Shown: positions 34,601 to 46,380, counted from the stretch's first letter. The stretch: DNA of 64,000 bases from Leuctra nigra (GCA_934045905.1 OW203771.1:23692069-23756068); one strand, 5' to 3'. Notes: generated by a model from the letters alone, not told the origin. Numbers and translations are program-made.

Positions 34601-37600
34601 TGGCCAAACTACTACACCCAAAATTGTGTGAACGTTTTTCCTCATTATAAAAATATTCTACAACTCACGTGACCATTTGGCCCTCAAAAAATTTCATTTT
34701 CAAAAATGTTTGTTAATACATTAATGTTTCAATGGGTTGATCCTAATCGTCGCTCGTCCGTAGCTCGCACGGAGTGTTTTCGTGCCCGACAACTGCTGAC
34801 CACGTGGTAGGAGCAAAGTTATGACCTGTTCTCACTGTAACATATTTTCATCGTCCTCATTCAAATAATAAACCTCTTTTTCAACATTCAACATCGATTA
34901 AAAAGATTTTCTATCAACATCATTTTAATTGATCCCGATGGAAGTTACAATCATTCTCTTTCCGAAGCTAATAGACCAATTCAGAAAATATCTGGGTGGC
35001 TCTGGTTTCTAGATAAATTCGCATGCAGTTTGGTTTTCCATATATCTATTTGTGTATACAACAATGGGTTACAATAAGACACTTGGAAAATCATACTGCA
35101 TGTGAAATTCAGTAGATTCCAGAGCCATCCAGATAATTTCTGAATTGGTCTATTCCAAAAGGATTATTCTCTCTTCCCAAGGAATGTATTCCTACACGGC
35201 TGATGTCAAGAAGACAGCAAGGAACCGATTCAAGTACTATCTACCACGTGTCATATACGTTTGTATGATTGTTGAAACAATCCTTCGCTTATTGTGGTTC
35301 AACAAACACTGGAAGCGAGAGAAGTTGAACAAGATCGCAGTGTATATTTTCAATTTTATGTTGGGCTACCTGGTTTTGGTTCATCTGGGATTGTTCTACT
35401 TCCAACCGGACTCAATACGCTACCTGATAAAGGAGTTGGAGAATCTGATATTGAACTTCTCATCGGGAGAGAAGCGCATGCGCGACATCGTCTCAAGGAC
35501 ATCGAGAATTACAGACAAGATGGCGATAGTTGCGCAGAAGACGTTGCCTGCTCTTGCGCTGATGTTTCTATTTATGTTACCCTCGAACATGCAGAATGAC
35601 GTACAGCAAGGGTCAGTTTCAATTATACTTATTAACTACTAATCATTTATTTATTCATTTTCTAATTACATCGTAACATTAAAAAAATATGTCTTCATCT
35701 CTTCCCTTTCCTAATTTGTGGACTAAAAATCGATTCCCCGGCTATTTATAATGGAAATAAGACTTGGTTATTCCTGATGGCACGGTCTTACATATAACCA
35801 CTTGAATGCATGATATTGTTGTTATTGATTTCAGGCGATACTACCCATTCGACGTATCGGTCTCTCCTTACCATGAAGTCGTAGCGGTGTATACGGCATT
35901 TATAGTTGTCACAATTATCTCATGCATGGTCATCGTGCAGATCTCTATAATATCCGTCATACTGCACATGACCTGTCAGTTCCGAGTCCTTCAGGAGCAG
36001 TTGTTGAACATCCGAGCTGACAGTCTCAAGCACGTCATGGCCAAGCTGCTTGATCGAACTGCAGGAAGGTCCGAGCTTTGTATCCAGAGAGGCGGCGTAC
36101 AACTGTGGCGCTGTGTGGCCAAGATGGTCACTGATGGTCAGCTGCGCAGTGACATGGACTTGAAGATGCGCACACGTCTGGTTCAGTGCATCAAACATCA
36201 CCAGGCGCTTATCAGGTGCAGTGAAGTCACAATAAATACTGCCTTTCCACAAGAGTAATAATTATTTAACACATTAACGTTTATTTTCTACCTATTTTGG
36301 TTTGATTATTTTATTGTGTATATTTTGATTAATACCTACAGTGACTGTACGCAAGGTGAAGGGAATAATACTTATGGGGTAAATGATTCCACATTTAGAT
36401 GTAAAAAAAAAATCCGGAGAATATTTTTATCATGCAATTGAAAACTTAGTTTCTTGATAATATTTTGATTTATAACTTGATCTAATACGAGATATTCTCT
36501 GCTACTCAAACTCTCATACCTTAGGTAATTGTAACTATTTTAATAACCCAGCGGTAGGTGTAATGGATACCTCGGTTCTCGTCAGATCACCGAGGTTAGC
36601 GGTTGGATGGGTGACCATTTAATTCTGTCCTGCCAGTTGCTGCCGTTGGGCCAGAGAGACTGGAGTGTTTGGGGGTTATCCCTCGACCTGTTAAGCTTTA
36701 AGCTGCCTTTCCATGATTTCCCTGTACACAATGTGTATTCTTGTCGAACATACATCACCGCATTATGATCCCTGGAGGCCAAGTCTTGAAACTTACTCTT
36801 TCAGGACGCAAACGCTCTCGGACGTCATAAAGTCCCATTTACTGTAAGAGTGATCGACATTGAAACATAAAGTCAAGCCATTTATTTGATTGTCATACAG
36901 CAATCTATTGGAAACCATTTTATTAACATTATAATTATTATTACAGATATTATAAAGTCATAAAACCTTATTCAAAATTAAGCTGAACAGTTAAAGGTAG
37001 ATTTCAAGGTCATCATTCTTACAGTAAATGGGACTTTATGACGTCCGAGAGCGTTTGCGTCCTGAAAGCGTAAGTTTCAAGACTTGGCCTCCTGCATTCG
37101 TAATGTATTTCGTTTCACTATTTCTGAGTCACCACCAGATGGACCAGTCGCCAAAGCCCCAGTGGCGTAACTACCGGGTGGCTGGGCCGGCAATGCCAGG
37201 GGCCCAGGCAATATACCACATTTTAAATTATCTAGATAGCTCTGCTTTTCAAAAAATTTCATATGCAGTACCGTGATCCTCATATCTATTAGTGTTTTTC
37301 AACAATGGATCATAACATGAATAGATATGAGGATCACGGTACTGCATATGAAATTTTTTGAAAAGCAGAGCTAACTAGATAATTTAAAATCTGGTCTATA
37401 AGAGGGAACCACAAGAACCACTCAAATAAAGCAGATATTTATTAACTTTTCCAAATTAATTTTTGAAATTATTTAATTTTTCTGTTCCAGATTCGTGGAT
37501 GAGTTATCATCTATTATGCAACCAGTTATGATCAGCGGTTTGTTCACATTTCTTGTTGTTTGCACGTTGTTCACACTTCACATCTCAACGGTATTATCAA

Positions 37601-37780
37601 TAAAACATTATAAAAAAAAGTCGTTATATATTTGTTATTTGGAGTATAAAAATTACCCTATTTTCGTGTTTTCAGGTTCCTTCATTCAATGGACGCACGA
37701 TTCAACTAATGGTACAAGCTTCACTAACGACTGGTTTCGCATTTATCTACTGTTGGTTGCTCGAACAATTGACTACTGAG
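31660..37780 (+). CDS. Insect odorant receptor (7tm_6), five exons, 3' end broken or missing
   Basis: Predicted seven-transmembrane odorant receptor, an olfactory neuron ion-channel subunit working with Orco. Exons: 31660-31768, 35182-35611, 35835-36215, 37491-37590, 37676-37780. All junctions are GT-AG and in frame, giving about 375 aa. Seen: hydrophilic N-terminus, then FHPIVKVMDGAGMYSY across the first junction; several hydrophobic segments; CIKHHQALIRFVDELSSIM in the loop before a TM, typical of ORs; and the C-terminal hallmark FIYCWLLEQLTTE. The start is the ATG at 31660, in a plausible context with a phase-1 donor that matches exon 2. The last conserved exons should follow 37780. Candidates at 40749 onward carry a stop or frameshifts, so the locus is probably a pseudogene, or its 3' end lies elsewhere. 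Confidence 0.8.
32330..32625 (-). mobile_element. tRNA-derived SINE, copy 1
   Basis: A minus-strand tRNA-like head at about 32484-32558 (A box TAGCTCAGTTGGTAAAGCA, B box GGTTCGAATCC) is joined to a tail of about 150 bp that is shared with 45138-45440 (AGTTATTTTT...AGCTTAAATTTT-like). It lies in odorant receptor intron 1 inside a larger element whose ends (GAATGGAAACGACAAAGAGT at about 32262 and its complement at about 32653) are inverted repeats of about 37 bp. Confidence 0.65.
32768..33386. mobile_element. Family D MITE copy D2 with nested insertion
   Basis: Aligns with D1 along its length. It is interrupted at about 33271-33352 by an 80-bp fragment ending in an (AAT)n run, the look of a LINE 3' tail. 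The right end keeps TTAA; the left end has mutated. Confidence 0.65.
33513..33665. repeat. Poly-C and poly-G tracts
   Basis: A C-rich run at about 33509-33524 and a G run at about 33644-33666, separated by about 120 bases that contain the short hairpin TTTGAGCACTAATGCTCAAA. Both are in odorant receptor intron 1. Confidence 0.8.
33740..34600 (-). mobile_element. Decayed LINE reverse transcriptase fragment
   Basis: Minus strand, in RT order: a FRKGRSTID-like motif (read as FQKRRSTIDALF near 34500-34530), then, after an interruption, GSVLSP and a degraded active site (DADE instead of YADD) near 33950. Multiple frameshifts. The tRNA-like palindrome at 34233-34380 interrupts it. Confidence 0.65.
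34233..34380. repeat. Head-to-head pair of tRNA-like sequences forming a palindrome
   Basis: The minus-strand half (34233-34310) has a well-paired acceptor stem (CGCCCCG / CGGGGTG), a B box GGTTCGATTCC and a CTGTAAA anticodon-like loop. The plus-strand half (about 34305-34380) is a near copy in opposite orientation. The anticodon stem has a mismatch. Together they would fold into one long hairpin. Confidence 0.65.
34970..35154. repeat. Palindromic MITE ending 27 bases before OR exon 2
   Basis: Terminal inverted repeats of about 45 bp begin AATAGACCAATTCAG. About 185 bp in total. The right end abuts the polypyrimidine tract of the acceptor at 35180-35181. Confidence 0.75.
36772..37096. repeat. 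Palindromic MITE in OR intron 3
   Basis: Inverted arms of about 77 bp, including ACGCTCTCGGACGTCATAAA and its complement, flank about 170 bp of AT-rich sequence. Confidence 0.8.
37220..37390. repeat. Short hairpin MITE in OR intron 3
   Basis: About 170 bp with inverted arms of about 70 bp (CATATGCAGTACCGTGATCC on the left arm and its complement on the right). It ends about 100 bases before OR exon 4. Confidence 0.8.
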
Positions 37781-37902
37781 GTAATGCAGTTTATAAATGA
37801 TACACTGTTGAACCTGATTTTCAAGGACGAGGGTAAAATACAAAATGGACACCCTTGACTAATCACAAGCCAGAAATCTAGCTGAAAAACATACTTGATT
37901 TG

Positions 37903-39247
37903 TTAAGGTGATACTAGCGCTCGGCCGTTTTAGAAAATTGAGAGAGAAAAATTGTTTCATAAGTGAGTGTAACTTTTACAGGATGTTCACATGATCAGTC
38001 TGATTGTTTATTAGTAGGACTTTTTCATTTTTGTTTATTGCATCGTTAATTAGGCGCCGGTTATTCAGCAAAACCGCGCAAAACTATGAAATTTGCGATA
38101 CGATTGGAGACCAAACCCGTTAACCAATTGATCTCAAATTTTAATCATGATTAGATGAAAGACAAACTTAGGGTTATCACTTAGCACATTTTTGAAATTT
38201 AATTTTATACGGCGCCCAGGGAGACAAGAAAATAGCTAATTTTTCACCATAAATCCACTAATTATAACTAACTAGGAAAACGCTCAGTGTAACGCGTTGG
38301 TGAGCGAGCACGGGGACATGCAAATTCTCGAACCGGAAATGCGTACACAAGCACAGAAAACATATACATCCATATTGAATTTAAATATGATAACTCAATC
38401 AACACAACATATTATTATGCTTTTCATTGAAACTTGAAAATAACATCTAAGCATCTAAGAACCCTGGTTAAAATAAAACAAATCAGATTCAATCCAATTG
38501 GCACTGGAAAACATTCATTTTGATACTTCATTACTGACAGATATTAAAAATGTTAATAAGTTCATACGTTCTTAACTGATTGGGATGAAATTTTGTAAAA
38601 TAAGAGACAATATTGGTCTTAATGATCATGCAAAATATGAGTTTGATCTGAATTATCGAAGACCGTTTTCATTTTTCAGCCTATCAGGAGATATTTATTT
38701 AAATTTTAACCAATTAATGGATTTCAAAAAAATTATGGTCTGCAAACAGAGAAGGTTGGTTTTACATGTGTGCAAAATTTCAGCTAGATCAAAGTAAAAC
38801 TCTGACCTGTATAGCCAAAATATGAATTTGATCAGATTTATCGAATACCATTTTCATTTTTCAACCTATCAGGAGATGTTTATTTCAATTTTAACCAATG
38901 AATGGATTTTAAAAAAATTTGGGGCCTGCAAACAGAAAAGGTTGTCTCTACATGTGTGCAAAATTTCAGATCGATCGAAGAAAAACTCTGACCTGTACAG
39001 CCTCACCCAACAGAAAAAAAAAAAAAACAGAGGTCCGTGCCAAATGAGCCGAAAGGAGACGCTCGCTACGCTCGCTCAATTAACGAAACAAAAAATGAAA
39101 AATGTACCAAGGGATAACCCTAAGTTTGTCTTTTATCTAATCACGATTAAAATTTCAAATAATTTGGTCAACCCATTTCGTCTCCAATCGTATCGCAAAA
39201 AGTGTCTACAAAATGGAGCAAAATCGCTCGCGCTTGCAGCACCTTAA
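37903..39247. mobile_element. Family D MITE copy D3 split by a Helentron-like element
   Basis: Reverse-orientation copy of D1, TTAA to TTAA. Its sequence stops at 38271 and resumes at 39080. Removing the inserted 808 bp restores about 537 bp colinear with D1 and D2. Confidence 0.8.
38272..39079 (-). mobile_element. Helentron-like non-autonomous element, clean insertion
   Basis: Read on the minus strand it begins TTGAGCGAGCGTAGCGAGCG. It ends with the subterminal inverted GCTCGCTCA, a hairpin (AACGC ... GCGTT), then CTAG. It is inserted without target duplication between A and T (or T and T, the base being ambiguous) of a family D copy. No Rep/helicase coding is present. Confidence 0.72.
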
Positions 39248-39404
39248 TGGCAATTTTGATTCCGCATCGTACAGGAAATACATTTAAGAATACATTAGTG
39301 TACTAATGTATTAATGGAGTCAACCCAGGGTGCCTATATTCTCGAATCTAAATCACATGCGAAAACTATGAGAAGTCAAATTAAATCTCTTCTTTTATCA
39401 ATTA

Positions 39405-40002
39405 CTAGGAAAACGCTCAGTGTAACGCGTTGATGAGCGAGCACGGGTACGTTCAAATACTCCAACAGGAAATGCGTACACAACGCACATAAAACATATC
39501 CATATTAAATAGAAATATGAGCCACTCAATCAACAAAAAAGTATGCTTTTCATCGAAACTTAAAAATAGCATCTAAGAACCCTGATTCATAAAGCAAATC
39601 AGATTCAATTCAATTGACACTGGAAAACAATCATTTCGATACTTCATTTCTGACAGCTTTTAAAAATGTCAATAAGTTCATACGTTCGTAACTGATTGGG
39701 ATGGAAATTTGTAAAATAAGAGACAATGTTGGTCTTACTGACCATGCAAAATATAAGTTTGATCAGATTTATCGAAGACTATATTTTCATTTTCAACCCA
39801 TCAGGAGATTATTAATTAAATTTTAACCAATGAATGGATTTCAAAAAATATAAGGTCTGCAAATAGAAAAGGTTGTCTCTACATGTGTGCAAAATTTCAG
39901 TTCGATCAAAGAAAAACAGTGACCTGTACAGCCTCAGATAGAAAAAAAAACAGAGTTCCGTGCCAAAAGAGCCAAAAGGAGACACTCGCTTCGCTCGCTC
40001 AA
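39405..40002 (-). mobile_element. Helentron-like non-autonomous element, second copy
   Basis: About 598 bp, with the same two ends as the copy at 38272-39079 (CTAGGAAAACGCTCAGTGTA on the left and CGCTCGCTTCGCTCGCTCAA on the right). Flanks again read A/T with no target duplication. Confidence 0.72.
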
Positions 40003-40748
40003 TAGAGTAGCTGAATCCATTCTTTGCAATGGCTCATTTCCGCATGAAGAACCATTTTCAACGTACTCGAAGATAGGCACGAAGTTACGAATTAGATAAT
40101 ATTTGTTTGAGAACAATTTAAGATCATATAAGAAAAAAGTGGAAGACAGTGATTAATGCGTTTCGTGTTATTTTTGTGTTATACAAGAATTGTATGTAAA
40201 TTGAATGAACATTATTATAAAAAATAAAAATGAAATGAAATGAAAGTGATACAACATATTATAGAATGCCACCAAGATTTTCCTTGTTCTGCAAATATGT
40301 ATAATTAAAATTTTAAATAATGATTTACTAAACTTACAAACTAAATATTGTTTCAAATTTTTTAAATATAATCTAAGATTTATTTCTGAAAGCAAAATGG
40401 AATTTTTAATTTGTATTCTTCATGTGTAATTTTCTTATTGCTTTTTATTGACTGTTTACATGTTTGATCTATCCGAAAGAAGTTCATATATATATACATC
40501 TTTATTCACAATAAAATAAAGTCTGCCTTTGTACATAAAGGTTGTAAACACACAGAATAACAATCAATAAAATAATACATTAATTTGATATAAAACATAA
40601 ATGAAAATGATTTGATTAAACAGAAAAGGAAAATCTAACTAACAACTAATTACTATAACATATTGAAATATTGAAACGCTAAATATAAAGTTTGTGAAGA
40701 GTTCTAAAATTTTAGGGTTTTAATTTCAACTTTTGTCCCGTGTTACAG

Positions 40749-41010
40749 AGTGAATCAATGAGGGAGGCTGTCTAGGGCTCTGATTGGACTGAAACATCGG
40801 AGAGCTTCAAGCGATCAATGCGGATCATGATGCCGATGGCTAATCGACCTGTTGTCCAGTGTTACAGAGTGAAGCAGTGAGGGAGGCTGGTCTACAGTTG
40901 TGATTGGTTCGAAGCGTCTGAGAGCTTCAAAAGATCAACTGCGGATCATGATGTCGATGGCTAATCAACCTGTTGTCCCGTGTTACAGGGTGAATCAATG
41001 AGGGGGGCGT
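40749..41010 (+). pseudogene. Tandem broken copies of an odorant receptor penultimate exon
   Basis: Three units start just after GTGTTACAG acceptor-like sequences at 40749, 40868 and 40989 (about 120 bp apart). Unit 1 reads SESMREAV, stop (TAG 40773-40775), then DWTETSESFKRSMRIMMPMA. Unit 2 reads SEAVREA, then after a +1 shift VYSCDWFEASESFKRS, then a second shift. Unit 3 is cut short. The S-E-x-x-R-E-A-V-Y pattern and RSMRIMM correspond to the OR C-terminal region. Phase 0 matches the end of the OR exon at 37780, so these are probably the remains of its next exon. Confidence 0.75.
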
Positions 41011-41019
41011 TGAAGTAAA

Positions 41020-41812
41020 TCTAGAAATTCAGCCAATAGAAGTAGAGTGATATAAATAGGGACGAATTTAATTTGTGAAATAGCAGTTTTAATTTGAGCT
41101 ATGATTTTTTTCTATTACTGTTACTATGTACCACACTTTATAAAAGTAACCTTTAAGTCATTTTAGTTAATTAAAAACAGCGATCAACACTAAAGGATTT
41201 AGGTATCATATCTTCATACTTTTCTGTCTACTAATTGATAATCAATTCATACATTGGGTTCTCTTACTCAAAATACATTATGTCTTATCCACGCATTAAG
41301 TATTCACCATTGTGCTAGATGTATTTCTACAAATATAATATCACTAGAATCTTGTCTGATATTTTCGCTTATTCAATTTTCACTATCCAGGTACTCTTTC
41401 AAATCATAATTTATCTTAACATAATTACCTATATAAAAGAATACAAGTATGTACAGTGAGATTCAGAAGAAAGCGGTTGGAGTGCCCCTGCGCACACTGC
41501 CACACTATTTCTCAAAGATATTTGAAAACGTGTGATATGCAATAACTTTAGACAAACGTAATACAATCTGTAACATTTAGTTTTATAAAATCCCCATGGC
41601 ATTTTTTGAGCTTTTGAAACAAAATAATCGAATTTGAAGCAATTCTGGCATCCTTTTCAAAGAATTTTAAAATGTGTTATATGCAATATTTCTGGGGGAA
41701 CTTTAGACAAAATGCTATATAATCTGTAAATACGTATTGTTATTTGATAAAATCTCCAAATACTGTACACTACTGAAAACTGTACAGTATTCAGTGAACT
41801 CAAATGTAACTA
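41020..41812. other. AT-rich DNA without recognised gene
   Basis: No OR terminal exon or other coding region recognised. Nothing with repeat structure that I can define. Confidence 0.3.
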
Positions 41813-42263
41813 ATGTCGTTTTCGGCTGGCCGCACTGGGGTTGCACTGAGTTCTTGATCGTGACGTCATGTCGTAACCTGGTTTTGCCCTAGTGCTGCCC
41901 CCAGTGCGGTCTCAGCCGAATACGAATGATATGTTTTGATTTTGTGTTTTGACACTGACAGCTATTTTCAAATGGCAACCGAAGAAATTGAGCTCCCGAG
42001 TGTTTTGAAGGAAAACCTCCAGTAACAACATCAATTTTGTTTTTCGCGCCGCCATTTTGCCCGAGTGCGGCGGAGTGGAGGGGGCAACTCTACCTAATAT
42101 TTCCGAGCAAGAAATAGTGCACTGAGTGCGCACCCAGTGTGCACCACTTCCCAGTCGAATACGAAAACATAGCCCCAGAGCAACTGCGCACTGCCAGTCG
42201 AACACGCTACTTGCACTCAGTGCAGCTCAGTGCAACCCCAGTGCGGCCAGCCGAAAACGACAT
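41813..42263. repeat. MITE with 38-bp terminal inverted repeats
   Basis: 451 bp. The ends ATGTCGTTTTCGGCTGGCCG and the matching complement extend 38 bp without visible mismatch. Inside both ends the word CAGTGC / GCACTG recurs, a subterminal-repeat pattern typical of transposase binding sites. No coding region. Confidence 0.85.
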
Positions 42264-42950
42264 AAAATATAGGGGCCTAACAATCTCTAGTTAAGCCACT
42301 GAAACTAACAATAACAGGATGCCTTGGCGTCAAAGTCAAGGTTGACCATTCGACGAAATCATTTGGAAATATGTTTTATTCAAATTATTGCATAATTTCT
42401 AAAATGTCATTTCGAGTTTGACATGGAAACAAAGGTTCTCTCCACTCCCTCCGCCATGAGCTCACATGGTGGTTCCCTCACAACGCATCAACATGTTAAG
42501 CAGCAAGTGTCTTGTCATCGCGTTGCTCTGCTAGACGTGTGTTCGAAGCCAGGCAGAGGCAGAGTTGCAATGCGTCTCGACCATTGTAGTGACCGGCGCT
42601 GGACAACACAGGTCAGAGAATATGAGAAACAGTTCGACATTAGTTCATTACCTCTCGTTACGAACTTGGTGTGACGAATATTTATTTGTTTTCAGTATCA
42701 TGGGCGTTTACGGGGGGGAGGTTAGTGCCTCCGCCTGCCCCTTGGATATCAGGTAAACATTAAATTGTTGTGGTTCTTTACGGAGATTCATTTTGTAAAC
42801 AATAAAACTAAAAAATTCATTTCAAAGTGTACAAAATCCAAAAAATACCCTGCGGGGCAAGGTCGTGTATGATGACCCCCCCCCACCCCTCACCTAAATG
42901 TATAAATATTTTAAAAATTATTTAATAGTTCAACAAAATTCACCTTGTCT

Positions 42951-43113
42951 TAAGCCCCATTAACACGGTGCAATTTCTTGAACAACTTCTGTGTCACAGA
43001 AGTTCTGCACATGTGCAGATTCCCTTTATCATCTCAAAAGTGACACTGCGCACGAGCAGGACCTCTGTGGCACAGATGTTGTTCAAGAAATTGCACCGTG
43101 TAAATGGGGCTTT
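42951..43113. repeat. Short MITE with 35-bp inverted ends
   Basis: About 163 bp. It starts TAAGCCCCATTAACACGGTG and ends with the complement, TAAATGGGGCTTTA; arms of about 35 bp. A second inner inverted pair (CTGTGCCACAG / CTGTGTCACAG type) continues inward. Confidence 0.8.
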
Positions 43114-45137
43114 ATAATTGATTTCGAAATGTCATTTGAACACCTGTGCTTGCCGCCCAGACAAGGGTTGCCAAATCGAACACTTGACACAGCGCACATG
43201 GTTGCCAATACAATGTAAAGAATGAGTTATACATTAATAATAATTATTAATTAAGTAGTAGGCATAAATGATTCATTACAAGGGACCATCATTATTCCCC
43301 TTTCCTAAGAAATCGTTCAAAATCTACATATATGTAAAGAAAGTTGAAGGGTACAGGCAAAGAACGCTATAAGTCACAACTATTTTGTAGGTGCGTGAAG
43401 TTGACCCCCCCCCCCCCCACCCCCCACCCCAGCACAAATTCTGGGACCATGCGCAAAAATTTGTGCCCAATTTGTGCTACAACCCTGTACATTTTAAGAA
43501 TTTGTGCTATGCTAGTTTCCGAGATATCAACCCTTGAAAGTTATTATCACTTCAAAGTTACAATTCTTTCAATATTATAAATTGCGACCATACGGAAAAG
43601 ACGTGCTGATATTTTCGAAAGTGTATTAAACCTATGATTTCTTTGTTTAACTTGACATTACAGGTAAACAGGTTGTTCATTATCTTATTAGTAACTCCTA
43701 TGAACATTGATTTGGACTTATTTACATTTAGTTTCAGTTTGTTAATCTCTAACCATGTAGCAATGTTTTCTAACTCAAGTGCACAAATATAGTTGGCTGG
43801 CTCTATTGGCACGGCAGCCGTGCCCGCAAGGGGTTCATAATTCTATTTACACCAGAGTAGCCGTGTGCGCATGAAGGCGTATTCTATTGGCACCAGAGTA
43901 CACCAGAGCACGGTCGCCGTGTGCGCAAGAAGGCTTATGCTATTGACACCAGAATCCACCAGAGTTCACTCCAAGATGGCCGTCCTCTGAACAGCTGTTT
44001 TCCGGAGCCTATTTAGACTTTTTATACTAATGCAGAAGGATCGTGACGTTTTGAAAAGTATTGGAACTGATTAATAATAATTACAATTAGGTCAGGGTCA
44101 TACGTCACGACCTCAAACTTCGATCTAAACGCATCTGTGCAGCTAAATGACTTCACTTACGCGCACGGTTTTACTTCTGGGGTAAATAGAATAGGAATTC
44201 ATAGGAACACGGCAGCCGTTTGCGCAAGGAGTTCAAATTCTATTGCCACCAGAGTACACCAGAGTTCACTCCAAGATGGCCGTCCTCTGAACAGCTGTTT
44301 TCCGGAGCCTATTTAGACTTTTTATACTAATGCAGAAGGATCGTGACGTTTTGAAAAGTATTGGAACTGATCAATAATAATTACAATTAGGTCAGGGTCA
44401 TACGTCACGACCTCAAACTTCGATCTAAACGCATCTGTGCAGCTAAATGACTTCACTTACGCGCACGGTTTTACTTCTGGTGTAAATAGAATAGAAATTC
44501 ATAGGAACACGGCAGCCGTTTGCGCAAGGGGTTCAAATTCTATTGCCACCAGAGTACACCAGAGTTCACTCCAAGATGGCCGTCCTCTGAACAGCTGTTT
44601 TCCAGAGCCTATTTAGACTTTTTATACTAATGCAGAAGGATCGTGACGTTTTGAAAAGTATAGGAACTGATCAATAATATTTACAATTAGGTCAGGGTCA
44701 TACGTCACGACCTCAAACTTCGATCTAAACGCATCTGTGCAGCTAAATGACTTCACTTACGCGCACTGTTTTACTTCTGGTGTAAATAGAATAGAAATTC
44801 ATAGGAACACGGCAGCCGTTTGCGCAAGGGGTTCAAATTCTATTGCCACCAGAGTACACCAGAGTTCACTCCAAGATGGCCGTCCTCTGAACAGCTGTTT
44901 TCCAGAGCCTATTTAGACTTTTTATACTAATGCAGAAGGATCGTGACGGTACAATATGTTCTGACATTTTACTATACTGAGAATCGTGGAGTTATAAAGA
45001 GGACTGGGAACATTTATTATCTAATAAAATTTCAGCTATGGGTATGATAGCTCCAGTAAAATATCTTTGACGTCTAGATGCACTGATACGTGTCAGCCAT
45101 TACACACTGGCAGCTAGAAGTACAACTTCACATTGCG

Positions 45138-45440
45138 CGCGCATGAGTTAACTGGGCAGACGAAGGAAAAAAACTCTCTATGGGTAGACAAATTCCAACG
45201 TGCGAAAATTAAAGCTGGGCAACCTAAAAAAAATAGCTCTATGGTAAGGCATAATTCAAACTTGTGAAAATGTCAAAATAAAAAATTTCGTCCCCGACCA
45301 GATTCGAACCGGTGTACCCTTGCACCGCAGGCAAACGCCTTACCGCCTGAGCTACAAAGCTGCTCTTGCCGAGGTGCGTTAAAAACTGCTACATAAAATT
45401 ACACACAGGCAGGCGTTGCTTACGCGCATCCTACTGCGCA
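45138..45440 (-). mobile_element. tRNA-derived SINE, copy 2
   Basis: A minus-strand tRNA-like head at about 45289-45361 (GCTCAGGCGGTAAGGCGTTT, B box GGTTCGAATC) is joined to the same tail as the copy at 32330-32625, including the AGCTGGGCAACCTAAA block. It lies between the direct and inverted halves of the 300-bp array. Confidence 0.65.
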
Positions 45441-46317
45441 ATGTGCCGGTTGTCCCTTTAGCTGCCAATCATTACACGTATGAACATGATTCCACTTTGA
45501 ACATGATTCCACTTCCCCCTATTGCATAGGAGGAAGTGGATATACTACGTCACGACCTGAGTGCGGATATGACCGGTCCAAGTAGCCCCAATAGCCGGCT
45601 ATTGATGCAAATTAAAAGACCTTGTGTTTTATGTCTACTTAAGTTGCAATATGGTTTCACTAGTATTTGTACTACGTGGCTGACCTAAGTGCAATCAATT
45701 ATTGATCAGTTTCTATTCTTTTTAAACAGTCACGACTCTTCTACATTAATTTAAGTCTAAATAGGCTCCGGAAAACAGCTGTTAAGAGGACGGCCATCTT
45801 GGAGTGAACTCTGGTGTACTCTGGTGGCAATAGAATTTGAACCCCTTGCGCAAACGGCTGCCGTGTTCCTATGAATTCCTATTCTATTTACACCAGAAGT
45901 AAAACAGTGCGCGTAAGTGAAGTCATTTAGCTGCACAGATGCGTTTAGAACGAAGTTTGGGGTCGTGACGTATGACCCTGGCCTAATTGTATTGATTATT
46001 GATCAGTTCCTACACTTTTCAAAACGTCACGATCCTTCTGCATTAGTATAAAAAGTCTAAATAGGCTCCGGAAAACAGCTGTTCAGAGGACGGCCATCTT
46101 GGAGTGAACTCTGGTGTACTCTGGTGGCAATAGAATTTGAACCCCTTGCGCAAACGGCTGCCGTGACTAGACCTTGAACGCTAGAAGGCAATGTTTTACG
46201 AAGTGAAAACTAGTATTATAATTGTATGACGCATTTAATCTTATATTAAACAATAAAATACATGTCAAATGACCAGTAGATTGTAAATAAAGTTAATTAC
46301 AGAAGTAAAAAAGATAA

Positions 46318-46380
46318 TCCCTGACGGGGAATCGAACCCCGATCGTCTGCGCCCTAAGCCAATGGGCTAACCAACCGGCT
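46318..46380 (-). pseudogene. tRNA-like sequence
   Basis: The minus strand has TTGGTTAGCCCATTGGCTTA and a perfect T-arm around GGTTCGATTCC (CGGGG / CCCCG). The anticodon arm is not convincing. Possibly a SINE head or a tRNA relic. Confidence 0.5.

Noticed and set aside
35145..35181. Odorant receptor exon starting at 35145
   Set aside because: The start there is TTG, inside a MITE end. The polypyrimidine tract and AG at 35180-35181, plus phase agreement with the exon at 31660-31768, place the exon start at 35182.
42423..42756. Possible orphan exons (a frame from 42423 and a CAG-flanked piece ending in a GT at about 42753)
   Set aside because: No recognisable domain, no partner exons and no repeat in the window; splice-like ends alone are weak evidence.
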